Positions 32,913 to 40,308 of a DNA stretch of 40,308 nt are shown here, piece by piece (positions within the stretch are counted from its first letter, which is position 1; every line of letters begins with the position of its first letter). A program made the position numbers and the translations under genes. A model generated the notes under the pieces. The model had not been told where the DNA came from, did no database searches, and worked only from the letters and a program-made list of their open reading frames with translations. The DNA comes from an uncultured Chitinophagaceae bacterium (lineage in GTDB: Bacteria > Bacteroidota > Bacteroidia > Chitinophagales > Chitinophagaceae): positions 1 to 40,308 of the forward strand of contig CAISDV010000186.1 in NCBI GenBank assembly GCA_903884185.1. The letters are read 5' to 3'.

Positions 32913-34331
32913 CTATGGGAAGATACCCAGCTCAGCATACGAAGTTCCTACTTTATTGATGGCACATACATAAGCCGCAGTGCGCATATCAGGTATGGAA
33001 GGATTATTTTTCCATATCTCCATGATCTCGCGTGTGGCAGTGATCATTGTTTCTTCGAGCCCGCTATGTACCAGGTCAACTTCATCAGCGCCATGCATGA
33101 TAAAATTGCGTTCGTTCTCACTTACTTTTTTATTGGTGAGTGATTCTATTTGCCCAAGGATATGTGAGTTCATGTTTTCCGTAAATCTTTTTTCCATCCT
33201 GCCATAACGCACATGGCTCAGGTTCTTTAGCCATTCGAAATAAGAAACAGTAACACCACCGGCATTGAGATACATATCCGGAACTACCAATATTCCTTTG
33301 GCTGAAAAGACATCATCTGCTTCAGGTGATAGCGGACCGTTGGCTGCTTCGCCAATGATCTTTGCTTTTACCCTTGGTGCATTTTCTCCATTGATCACAT
33401 TTTCCAGTGCAGCAGGAATTAAAATATCACATTCCAGTTCCAATGCATCTGTATTCTTTGCGAGATTTTTTGCACCCGGAAAATTCAAAATACTTCCTGT
33501 TGCTTTTCTATGCTGGAACAATTCTTCTTCATTAATACCATCAGCTTTATAAATAGCTCCTTCATATTCTGCAATGGAAACCACAATAGCGCCATGCTCC
33601 CTGAAAAATTTTGCTGAATGATATCCTACATTACCCAACCCTTGTACTACTACAGTCTTTCCCTCCACACCTGTGGTCAATCCCAGTTTCTGCATTACAT
33701 CCACCATATTACATACTTCACGGATGCCGAAGAATACACCAAGTCCTGTAGCTTCTTTACGTCCGCGTACACCACCTTGTGTAATGGGCTTACCCGTTAC
33801 ACAACCTGCTGCATCTATTTCGCCGGGCATGAGTGAAGCATATGTATCAACGATCCATGCCATTTCTCTTTCACCGGTTCCATAATCCGGTGCTGGAACA
33901 TCTATACCGGGACCAATGAAATTTTTCTTTACCAATTCACTTGTATAACGGCGCGTGATCTTTTCCAGTTCATACACGCTGTGTTTGCGCGGGTTGATCT
34001 TGATTCCACCTTTACCACCACCAAAAGGCACATTTACGATTGCGCATTTGTATGTCATCAAACTGGCCAATGCCATTACTTCATCCTGGTTCACTTCATC
34101 ACTGAAACGAATACCGCCTTTACATGGGCTCTTGTGCTGGCTATGCTGCACACGGTAAGCCTCTATCACTTCAATACGCCCATCATCCATTTTCACCGGG
34201 AAATGCATGCTGTATACACTGTTGCAGGCTTTGATCTGCTCGAGCAAACCTTTATCCCATTTCGTATATTTTGCTGCTTTATCAAAACTTTTTCCAACAC
34301 TTTGAAAAAAGCTATACTGTGGATTTGACAT
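32913..34331 (-). CDS. Glu/Leu/Phe/Val dehydrogenase (glutamate dehydrogenase)
   Basis: 472 residues from the ATG at 34331; a TTG six bases upstream is not needed. The substrate domain shows KGGIRFSDEVNQDEVMALA and PFGGGKGGIKINP with the catalytic Lys, followed by PAPDYGTGEREMAW. The dinucleotide domain has VVQGLGNVGYHSAKFF. It interconverts glutamate and 2-oxoglutarate plus ammonia, probably as a hexamer; the coenzyme cannot be told with certainty. It is followed by a strong terminator. The ccmD gene stops 44 bases upstream in the same direction, so partial read-through from ccmC-ccmD is possible. Confidence 0.94.
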   Translation of the reverse strand: MSNPQYSFFQSVGKSFDKAAKYTKWDKGLLEQIKACNSVYSMHFPVKMDDGRIEVIEAYRVQHSQHKSPCKGGIRFSDEVNQDEVMALASLMTYKCAIVNVPFGGGKGGIKINPRKHSVYELEKITRRYTSELVKKNFIGPGIDVPAPDYGTGEREMAWIVDTYASLMPGEIDAAGCVTGKPITQGGVRGRKEATGLGVFFGIREVCNMVDVMQKLGLTTGVEGKTVVVQGLGNVGYHSAKFFREHGAIVVSIAEYEGAIYKADGINEEELFQHRKATGSILNFPGAKNLAKNTDALELECDILIPAALENVINGENAPRVKAKIIGEAANGPLSPEADDVFSAKGILVVPDMYLNAGGVTVSYFEWLKNLSHVRYGRMEKRFTENMNSHILGQIESLTNKKVSENERNFIMHGADEVDLVHSGLEETMITATREIMEIWKNNPSIPDMRTAAYVCAINKVGTSYAELGIFP

Positions 34332-34375
34332 GATCAATCGTTTTATGTTAAGTTATTATGGCTTTGTTTGACGAA

Positions 34376-34591
34376 CTATTGTTTTTCCAGCTTGCTAATT
34401 TTCCTGTCAAGTCTAAGCAGGTAAAGGAACAACCCTGCAACGATCACTACTACTACTACCATTACCACATATATTTTCCCATTGCTTTTCATGATATCGG
34501 TGTTTGCACTGGCTGCTGTGTCCTGAGCATTTGCCGCAAAGCTCATTACTGCCATGATCATTACTGCGACGATGTGTTTTAACTTATTCAT
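34376..34591 (-). CDS. ccmD: CcmD family protein
   Basis: 71 residues from the ATG at 34591 (another ATG at 34597 adds two). A signal-like first hydrophobic stretch (HIVAVMIMAVMSFAANAQ) is followed by a second helix (IYVVMVVVVVIVAGLFLYLL) and the basic end RLDRKISKLEKQ, the hallmark of Bacteroidota CcmD. CcmD helps release heme-loaded CcmE from CcmABC. The start overlaps the ccmC stop by 8 bases, indicating coupling. ccmE is not seen in the window. Confidence 0.85.
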   Translation of the reverse strand: MNKLKHIVAVMIMAVMSFAANAQDTAASANTDIMKSNGKIYVVMVVVVVIVAGLFLYLLRLDRKISKLEKQ

Positions 34592-35264
34592 GAGCATTTC
34601 TTTTTTCCTTGATAATTAGCAAGCGTATTTTAATTGTGCTGATCCAAACACCGAGCAGTGTCCATCCTATCACCGCAGGATAAAAAACACTTCTCATGTG
34701 CGCATCCATATCTCTTCCATCAATTCCGGGGTTTCCTTCACTGCCTTGTCCGCCGGGATGCAGTGACTGCGTCAACCTTGGCAATATCCATAAAGTAGGG
34801 AACAGCATAAAAAATGCAAAGACATTATATACCGCACTCACCCTTGCTCTTTTTTCATCATCATTCAAACTTCCTCTTAAAACAAAATAAGCGAGATAGA
34901 TCAGTAATGCAATAGCTGCTCCATTTTGTTTAGGATCGCCGCTCCAGAAACTGCCCCATTGAAAATGTGCCCAAATAGATCCGGTAGTAATACCTAATAT
35001 TCCAAACAAAGTTCCTGTTGCTGCATAAGCGGAGGCGTAATGGTCATAAACAGGATTGGGCTTGCGCAGGTATTTGACTGCATATACCAGTGAGACGAAT
35101 AACAATATCATCATCCCAAACCACATCGGCACATGAAAGAAAAAATTACGGATGGATTCCTGCATCCTGTCATCTAATTTGGGAACCTGCACTAAGAAGC
35201 CATAAGTGCATGTGTACATCAGTAAAACAAAGCTTAATATCTTCCACCAGGATTTCCGGATCAT
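34584..35264 (-). CDS. ccmC: Cytochrome c biogenesis protein CcmC/CcsA family
   Basis: 226 residues from the ATG at 35264. Six membrane helices and the tryptophan-rich heme-handling motif AHFQWGSFWSGDPKQNG (WGxxWxxDPK), with His residues in the flanking periplasmic loops (FFFHVPMW and SLHPGG). It attaches heme to CcmE with CcmD and CcmAB. It heads the ccmC-ccmD pair, with a candidate -7 box 57 bases upstream. It is divergent from the ABC ATPase gene. Confidence 0.92.
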   Translation of the reverse strand: MIRKSWWKILSFVLLMYTCTYGFLVQVPKLDDRMQESIRNFFFHVPMWFGMMILLFVSLVYAVKYLRKPNPVYDHYASAYAATGTLFGILGITTGSIWAHFQWGSFWSGDPKQNGAAIALLIYLAYFVLRGSLNDDEKRARVSAVYNVFAFFMLFPTLWILPRLTQSLHPGGQGSEGNPGIDGRDMDAHMRSVFYPAVIGWTLLGVWISTIKIRLLIIKEKRNAHE

Positions 35265-35320
35265 GATCAATTTTTTACAGGGCCGTGAAGGGCAAGCAAA
35301 ACGGCGAGCAATCTGTGGCG

Positions 35321-35328
35321 CAAAATTA
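35321..35328 (-). promoter_or_regulatory. Candidate promoter of ccmC-ccmD
   Basis: On the minus strand TAATTTTG fits TAnnTTTG, with a TTTG 15 bases upstream as possible -33 element (slightly close). The leader to the ccmC ATG would be about 57 bases. Confidence 0.45.
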
Positions 35329-35463
35329 GGGGAAGCCCTGCAACAAAAACGCGATATGTGTAAATTTTACCTTGTGCTAAGGAAACATCCAGCATTTTAA
35401 AAAACCTGCATCATTTGGGGAATCATTTCAAACTATTTTCAATAATTAGTGTTAATTAGCAGC

Positions 35464-37200
35464 ATGCAGCCGTCTTTACTAAAGATCAAAAATTTATCGG
35501 TTGATTTTGTCTCCTCAGGCAAATCCACCAGGGCATTGCAACAGGTCAATATTACTGTGAATCGTGGTGAGATTGTTGCCATTGTTGGAGAAAGCGGTTC
35601 GGGTAAATCAGTCACTGCGTTGTCTGTTCTTCAATTGCTCCCTTCACCACCCGCTGTTTACGCAGAAGGTGAAATATTGCTGACCCCTGAAAAAGATACT
35701 ATTGATGTATTAAAGTCTTCTGAAGAGGTTTTACGTTCGATTCGTGGTAACCGGGTGGCCATGATCTTCCAGGAACCGATGAGTTCACTAAACCCGGTAT
35801 TGACCTGTGGCTCGCAGGTGATGGAAGCCATTTTACTCCACAACAATATTTCAAATGATGATGCGAAGCAAAGAACGATCGAATTATTTGAGAAAGTACA
35901 ATTGCCTGATCCTGCTGGTATTTTCTATCGTTATCCCCATCAATTAAGCGGCGGACAAAAACAAAGAGTGATGATAGCCATGGCGATGAGTTGTGAGCCT
36001 TCACTACTAATTTGCGATGAACCCACCACCGCACTTGATGTTACCGTGCAGAAAAATATTTTAGAATTGATAAGAGAGTTGCAGCGGCAAAATAATATGG
36101 GGGTGATCTTTATTACGCATGATCTTGGCGTGGTGGCAGAAATAGCTGATAGAGTGATCGTGATGTACAAAGGAAGGATCGTGGAAGAAAATTCAACTGT
36201 AAATATTTTAAACTCTCCGCAACATCCATACACAAAAGCACTTCTTGCCTGCAGGCCTGCACTTCACCCAAAAGAAGAACGGTTACCCGTGGTGAGTGAT
36301 TTTATGGAAATTGACAGCAATGGAAATATCATTGAAAAGATAGCTGCGGATATTCCTAAAAAAATAGAAGTAAAGCCCACACTAGTTTCCAATTATACAC
36401 CGGGAGTTTTATTAAAAATAGAAGGTCTCAAAGTTTATTATCCTTCCAAAAAAAGTTTCCTTGGAAGAGTAAAAACATACACAAAAGCAGTGGATGATGT
36501 GAGTTTTGAAGTGTACAAAGGAGAGATATTAGGATTAGTAGGCGAAAGTGGTTGCGGCAAAACAACTTTAGGCAGGGCTATTTTACGATTGATCGATACA
36601 ACAGGTGGCCAAATTCATTTTAACGGTAGAGAACTCACAACCATTTCTGAAAAAGAATTAAGGGAGTTACGAAAGCAAATGCAGATCATTTTCCAGGACC
36701 CCTACTCTTCTCTGAATCCTAGAATGACCATTGGCGATGCTATCGCTGAGCCATTGCAAGTACACGGACTTGTAAATTCTTCCAAAGAAAGAAAGGAAAA
36801 AGTAAACAGGTTATTGGAGAAAGTGGGATTGGGTGCTGAACACTACTCACGTTACCCGCATGAATTCAGCGGCGGACAAAGGCAACGGATAGTAATAGCG
36901 AGGGCGCTTGCATTGGAGCCTTCATTTTTGGTTTGTGATGAAAGCGTGAGCGCATTGGATGTGAGTGTACAGGCGCAGGTACTGAATTTATTGCACGACC
37001 TGAGAAAAGAATTCAACTTCACCGCTATTTTTATTTCGCATGACCTTTCTGTAGTACGTTATATCAGCGACAGGATACTGGTGATGAATAAAGGAAAAAT
37101 CGTAGAATCGGGGAATGCGGAAGAAATTTATTTGAATCCGAAGAGTGAGTATACGAAGAAGTTGATTGAGTCCATTCCAGGAAGAGTGGTTATTGAATAG
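35464..37200 (+). CDS. ABC transporter, fused double ATPase (oligopeptide/dipeptide type, DppD-DppF-like)
   Basis: 578 residues from the ATG at 35464 (a GTG 15 bases upstream is less likely). Two complete nucleotide-binding domains in tandem: domain 1 with Walker [12 protein letters not shown], signature LSGGQKQRV and Walker [13 protein letters not shown]; domain 2 with [20 protein letters not shown] and [12 protein letters not shown] (Ser in place of the usual Pro after the catalytic Glu). Each has the C-terminal [16 protein letters not shown]-type extension of the oligopeptide family. It powers import of peptides or a related solute, but no permease or binding-protein genes are near it. It stands alone, as such fused ATPases often do. 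Confidence 0.93.
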   Translation: MQPSLLKIKNLSVDFVSSGKSTRALQQVNITVNRGEIVAIVGESGSGKSVTALSVLQLLPSPPAVYAEGEILLTPEKDTIDVLKSSEEVLRSIRGNRVAMIFQEPMSSLNPVLTCGSQVMEAILLHNNISNDDAKQRTIELFEKVQLPDPAGIFYRYPHQLSGGQKQRVMIAMAMSCEPSLLICDEPTTALDVTVQKNILELIRELQRQNNMGVIFITHDLGVVAEIADRVIVMYKGRIVEENSTVNILNSPQHPYTKALLACRPALHPKEERLPVVSDFMEIDSNGNIIEKIAADIPKKIEVKPTLVSNYTPGVLLKIEGLKVYYPSKKSFLGRVKTYTKAVDDVSFEVYKGEILGLVGESGCGKTTLGRAILRLIDTTGGQIHFNGRELTTISEKELRELRKQMQIIFQDPYSSLNPRMTIGDAIAEPLQVHGLVNSSKERKEKVNRLLEKVGLGAEHYSRYPHEFSGGQRQRIVIARALALEPSFLVCDESVSALDVSVQAQVLNLLHDLRKEFNFTAIFISHDLSVVRYISDRILVMNKGKIVESGNAEEIYLNPKSEYTKKLIESIPGRVVIE

Positions 37201-37212
37201 TGTGCCCTTAAC

Positions 37213-37395
37213 TTACGCAATTACTTTTTTTTGGGTACTTTTTTTATGCATTGCCAGCTTAGCAGGAATCTTCTTATCAGAATGCTTTGCCTTATAAGTG
37301 CGAATATATTCACTAATTGCTGCTTCTTCTTTCTTTGTCAAGGGTCTACTTTTGATTACAAAGTCAACTCCTTCTGGTTCTTTAATGTGTCCCAT
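37213..37395 (-). CDS. Small basic protein of 60 residues, partner of the GNAT-like gene
   Basis: Not recognised as a named family. 60 residues, begins MGHIKEPEGVDFVIKSRPLT and continues as a helix (KKEEAAISEYIRTYKAKHSD) with a Lys-rich tail, likely pI well above 9. From memory, short proteins starting MGHIKEP occur across Bacteroidota. It begins 5 bases after the stop of the GNAT-like gene, in the same direction, so the two are translated from one mRNA. It could be an antitoxin-like or accessory partner; no DNA-binding fold is clear. Confidence 0.75.
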   Translation of the reverse strand: MGHIKEPEGVDFVIKSRPLTKKEEAAISEYIRTYKAKHSDKKIPAKLAMHKKSTQKKVIA

Positions 37396-37400
37396 TTTAT

Positions 37401-37928
37401 TTAGCTTTTAAAATATTTGTCAATTAGATATTGCGAAGCGTTTGTACTCATTATCATCAGATGATTCCCAAAATGATATGCTCCCAAGGTCTTTTCGTAA
37501 TGGGAAATTAGTTTTGTTTTAGCTGTGAAAGAAATAAAACCGTTAAAGCCATTCTCAAATGAAATTTTAGCGGCAAATGCTACTAAATTTCCGGGCACTC
37601 CTTCATAAAGTTTATTCCGCCCAAGATTAAAGGGTGCGCTTTCTATCAAATTCATATAAATATGATCTGCCTTCACAGTTAAACTTAAAAGCCCCTGAAT
37701 AATCTCAGGGTTGTTAACGATTGTCAGTTTGTAGACTTCCCTTGCTTTATTATTAAACTCTTCTTTCCAGTTAAAATTCCATCCGTTTATCTTGGTCACC
37801 TGCTTAATGTCAGATTTTGTCAAAAGGCTGACTTCTGTTGTAAAACTATCCCCCGAAATTGTGTTTTGTATGGAGTTTGTCAGCTTATCAACTACAAAAT
37901 CAAGATATATTTTTCCTCCCTTTCTCAC
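37401..37928 (-). CDS. GNAT-like acetyltransferase-fold protein
   Basis: 175 residues from a GTG at 37928; no ATG occurs before residue 92 that would keep the fold. The stretch GVPGNLVAFAAKISFENGFNGFISF followed by KTKLISHYEKTLGAY looks like GNAT motifs A and B: a beta strand, the acyl-CoA-binding turn and helix, and an HYEK.LGA end as in N-acetyltransferases, though the classic Q/RxxGxG/A loop is replaced by a Gly-Val-Pro-Gly turn. It is cytoplasmic. It is followed after 5 bases by a small basic protein gene. A toxin-like or house-cleaning acetyltransferase role is possible but not shown. Confidence 0.72.
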   Translation of the reverse strand: MRKGGKIYLDFVVDKLTNSIQNTISGDSFTTEVSLLTKSDIKQVTKINGWNFNWKEEFNNKAREVYKLTIVNNPEIIQGLLSLTVKADHIYMNLIESAPFNLGRNKLYEGVPGNLVAFAAKISFENGFNGFISFTAKTKLISHYEKTLGAYHFGNHLMIMSTNASQYLIDKYFKS

Positions 37929-37981
37929 TCTTTAAAGATACAAAAAAAGAGTGATTTTCCATATAATTTGATTAAAAAAAT

Positions 37982-39001
37982 CTACCATTCTGCCCTTGCA
38001 GTAGGGCTAATATCCAGCTTCGCAAACTGCCCTGCGAGATATTTATGATAAGCCGTAATGGCTATCATAGCTGCATTATCCGTACAATATTCAAATGCGG
38101 GAATAAAAGTTTTCCATCCATTCAATTCACCCATTTGTTTTAATCCATTTCTCAAACCGCTGTTGGCACTTACACCACCGGCAATACAAACTTCTTTCAC
38201 TCCAGTTTGCTCTACTGCTTTCTTTAATTTCTTGAGGAGGATATTGACGATCGTATATTGAATGGAAGCGCAGAGATCATTCAAATTTTCTTCTATAAAA
38301 CCGGGTTGTTGTTTTTGTAGAAAATACAATACAGATGTTTTTAATCCGCTAAAGGAAAAATCAAGCCCTGCTATTTGTGGTTCTGTGAATTTGAATTTAT
38401 GCGCATCGCCCTTTTTTGCATACTGATCGATCAATGGCCCGCCGGGATAAGGCAAGCCTAATAATTTTGCGGTCTTATCAAATGCTTCCCCCGCAGCATC
38501 ATCAATTGTTTGGCCTATCACTTCCAGATCAAGCGCCGATCTGGCCAATACTATTTGTGTATGCCCGCCGCTGACTGTCAAACACAAAAAAGGAAAAGGA
38601 GGTTTATCATCAGCAATTAAATTTGCGAGTACATGTGCCTGCATATGATGCACTGCTATCAAAGGTTTATCCAATGCCAGCGATAATGATTTTGCAAATT
38701 GTGCACCTACCAATAAACTACCAATCAACCCCGGAGCTTGTGTAAATGCGATCGCATCAATATCCCCCATCCCGTATCCCGTATCTCGCATCTCGCATCC
38801 CGCATCCCTCAAAGCCAAATCAACAACTGGAACAATATGCTGCATATGTGCCCTGCTGGCAAGTTCGGGAACAACACCTCCATATTTCTGGTGTATGGCT
38901 TGATTGGCGATATAGTTAGATAATATTTTACCATCAACACAAACCGAAGCAGAGGTTTCGTCGCAGGATGATTCTATCGCTAATATTGTTACCGGCTTCA
39001 T
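37982..39001 (-). CDS. tsaD: tRNA N6-adenosine threonylcarbamoyltransferase TsaD
   Basis: 339 residues. IESSCDETSASV is the family start, VHHMQAH holds the two metal-binding His, and LTVSGGHTQIVL and IAGGVSANSGLR are the ATPase-fold nucleotide loops. With TsaB, TsaC and TsaE it makes t6A37 on ANN-reading tRNAs and is essential in most bacteria. Residues about 66-79 (GCEMRDTGYGMG) are encoded by a seven-base tandem repeat and lengthen the loop before DIDAIAF by about seven residues relative to the E. coli protein as recalled. The frame is intact, so the protein is probably functional. It stands alone between the GNAT-like gene and the permease gene. Confidence 0.95.
   Translation of the reverse strand: MKPVTILAIESSCDETSASVCVDGKILSNYIANQAIHQKYGGVVPELASRAHMQHIVPVVDLALRDAGCEMRDTGYGMGDIDAIAFTQAPGLIGSLLVGAQFAKSLSLALDKPLIAVHHMQAHVLANLIADDKPPFPFLCLTVSGGHTQIVLARSALDLEVIGQTIDDAAGEAFDKTAKLLGLPYPGGPLIDQYAKKGDAHKFKFTEPQIAGLDFSFSGLKTSVLYFLQKQQPGFIEENLNDLCASIQYTIVNILLKKLKKAVEQTGVKEVCIAGGVSANSGLRNGLKQMGELNGWKTFIPAFEYCTDNAAMIAITAYHKYLAGQFAKLDISPTARAEW
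38764..38805. repeat. Heptamer tandem repeat inside tsaD
   Basis: Six units of seven bases (cccccat, cccgtat twice, ctcgcat twice, cccgcat on the plus strand), 42 bases in all, or 14 codons, so the frame is kept. Same repeat family as the intergenic tract at 7825-7872. On the coding strand it reads as repeated GATGCGR/GATACGG words. Confidence 0.9.
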
Positions 39002-39035
39002 TTTATCCGCGCTGATTAATTTTTGGTAAAAGTAA

Positions 39036-39049
39036 TCCGCCTAGGCGGA
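39036..39049. repeat. Perfect 14-base palindrome
   Basis: tccgcctaggcgga is its own reverse complement and lies in the 57-base gap between the permease gene and tsaD, both on the minus strand. It has no T-run, so it is not an obvious terminator; it may be an intergenic repeat or a protein-binding site. Confidence 0.6.
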
Positions 39050-39058
39050 CAACTGGGC

Positions 39059-40308
39059 TTATTTGGTACGTATTGCAACAACAGGATCCATCCTCGCAGC
39101 AATAAATGCAGGTATGATGCCCGCCAGAATTCCAAGAACGATACAGATGCCTAATGCGATACCAATAATATTGGCTGATACAAAAATTGGGAACGGTAAT
39201 AATGCACTTAATGCCAGTGTCAACAACCAAACACAAAGGAGGCCGATAAGTCCTCCAATGACACATAGAAAAGCGCTCTCTAATAAAAACTCTGTAAGTA
39301 TTGTTTTCTTTTTAGCACCGATGGCTTTTTTTAATCCTATTTGGCTCGTTCTTTCGCGAACAGTCACGAACATAATATTCGCCACACCAAAACCACCCAC
39401 CAAAAGACTTAACCCTGCAATAAATATACCTGCAATATTCAGTACAGAGGATATTCCATCAACAAATGAAGTGCCTAATTCATTAATATCGTTCAATGCA
39501 AAATTATCCTCTTCCTGAGGCGACAGCCTTCGCAACTGACGCATATCCCCTCTTAATTCATCTACCATTGCCTGTTTGGGAACATTTGGTTTCGCCTGGA
39601 CCATGATCAGGTTTTGTCCGACCTTGTTAGGATCAACCATAGAGGCAAAAAAGCGATAAGAGATTAGAACTGTATTATCAAACTGGAAGCCCCCAGGTAG
39701 TAAGCTAGTTCCCTGCTTTTCAATTAATCCAACAATTACTACTTTCCTGCCATAAATCGTCACTTCTTTCCCTACCGCCCTCTCAGCTTCCCCAAAAAGG
39801 TTTTCTGCATTGGTGTATCCAATAACACAACTCGCTGTACCTCTCAAAAAGTCCGCATCACTGATATAGCGCCCCTCCACAATTTTAATATCCTGTATCT
39901 TATAAAAATCTTCCGAAATACCATACAGGCTTACCCCTTGTAACACATTATCCTTGTAAGAGACTGTAGTACCGATGGGGACAAAATAAGCGATGTTTTC
40001 TGCCTGCTTCATATTTGCCTTCAGGAACAGCACATCCTTATATTTATTCATAGGGCGCTTATTATATTTCCAAAAGGGATAATCAGGCCCTCCATTACCA
40101 TATTCAAATTTGTCTACCCAGATACTGTTGGCTCCAAGGGATTTAATATCTCCATTGATCTTAGCCTTAAGGCTGTCAACAGTTGCCAAAATGCTTATGA
40201 TGCAAAAAATACCGATGGTGATCCCAAACAACGACAGGAAAGTACGCAGTTTATTGCCCTTTAATTCCTGCAGGGCCATCTTGAAACTGTTCCACAATAT
40301 GTTGAACA
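39059..40308 (-). CDS. MacB/FtsX-type ABC transporter permease (cut by window end)
   Basis: At least 416 residues, with the frame open to the last base. The N-terminus (NILWNSFKMALQELKGNKLRTFLSLFG) is the normal start of this family, and the last two window bases read TG on the coding strand just before TTC, so the start codon is probably split by the window end. Layout: helix 1 (FLSLFGITIGIFCIISILA), a large periplasmic MacB-type domain (about 45-275), and three C-terminal helices with the FtsX fold (GVANIMFVTVRERTSQIGLKKAIG, then two more). It would pair with a separate ATPase, probably encoded just outside the window, in lipoprotein or antimicrobial-peptide efflux. Confidence 0.9.
   Translation of the reverse strand, partial: FNILWNSFKMALQELKGNKLRTFLSLFGITIGIFCIISILATVDSLKAKINGDIKSLGANSIWVDKFEYGNGGPDYPFWKYNKRPMNKYKDVLFLKANMKQAENIAYFVPIGTTVSYKDNVLQGVSLYGISEDFYKIQDIKIVEGRYISDADFLRGTASCVIGYTNAENLFGEAERAVGKEVTIYGRKVVIVGLIEKQGTSLLPGGFQFDNTVLISYRFFASMVDPNKVGQNLIMVQAKPNVPKQAMVDELRGDMRQLRRLSPQEEDNFALNDINELGTSFVDGISSVLNIAGIFIAGLSLLVGGFGVANIMFVTVRERTSQIGLKKAIGAKKKTILTEFLLESAFLCVIGGLIGLLCVWLLTLALSALLPFPIFVSANIIGIALGICIVLGILAGIIPAFIAARMDPVVAIRTK

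Noticed and set aside
38738-38923. Open frame opposite tsaD across the heptamer tract
   Set aside because: It is antisense to a well-recognised essential gene and has no family signature.

Overview
The window is a gene-dense stretch of about 40 kb, cut at both ends inside genes, from a member of the Bacteroidota, most likely the Chitinophagaceae or a close relative. Evidence for this: a type IX secretion (T9SS) C-terminal sorting domain; many signal peptides ending in a small residue followed by Gln; promoter-like TAnnTTTG (-7) boxes with almost no Shine-Dalgarno sequences; the compact AMP nucleosidase, CcmB/CcmC/CcmD and solitary HsdR_N-type genes usual in that phylum; and short palindromic and heptamer repeats between genes. 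No rRNA, tRNA, CRISPR array, insertion sequence or prophage was seen.

Layout. 1-4.9 kb: end of an outer-membrane barrel gene, a LOG-family gene, then a tight run of Na+/solute symporter, O-methyltransferase, exported glucosaminidase with LysM-like repeats, and hypoxanthine phosphoribosyltransferase. 4.9-8.2 kb: a palindromic element, an exported von Willebrand A protein, a small membrane protein, and a roughly 640-base non-coding stretch holding three different repeat arrays. 8.2-12.05 kb: a three-gene run of exported proteins (Tat amine oxidase, Tat PLP aminotransferase, Hint-domain protein). 12.1-15.7 kb: an A/T-rich four-gene minus-strand cassette (CofD-like protein, HAD phosphatase, family 2 glycosyltransferase, sugar-type nucleotidyltransferase). 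15.8-20.6 kb: dnaJ and grpE, RlmI-like methyltransferase, a miniature protein made almost only of a T9SS sorting domain, a peroxiredoxin, and an aquaporin lacking the usual Arg after its second NPA. 20.7-27.3 kb: a surface-glycan operon (DegT aminotransferase, UDP-glucose dehydrogenase, UDP-glucuronate decarboxylase, RmlD, exported alpha/beta hydrolase) divergent from the Kdo transferase gene. 27.3-35.3 kb: core genes (tdk, ccmB, AMP nucleosidase, HsdR_N protein, vWA-like protein, glutamate dehydrogenase, ccmD, ccmC). 35.4-40.3 kb: a fused double-ATPase ABC protein, a two-gene GNAT-like/small-protein module, tsaD carrying an in-frame heptamer-repeat expansion, and a MacB/FtsX-type permease cut by the window end.

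How genes work together. The Ugd/Uxs/DegT/RmlD block supplies activated sugars for surface polysaccharide, and the neighbouring KdtA builds the lipid A-Kdo core. DnaJ and GrpE are DnaK co-chaperones. CcmB, CcmC and CcmD belong to cytochrome c heme delivery but are split into two oppositely oriented places. The strongest candidates for something undescribed are the CofD-like cassette, the Tat oxidase/aminotransferase/Hint trio, and the GNAT-like/60-residue pair. The repeat-rich spacer at 7.6-8.0 kb and the heptamer tract inside tsaD are the most unusual DNA-level signals.
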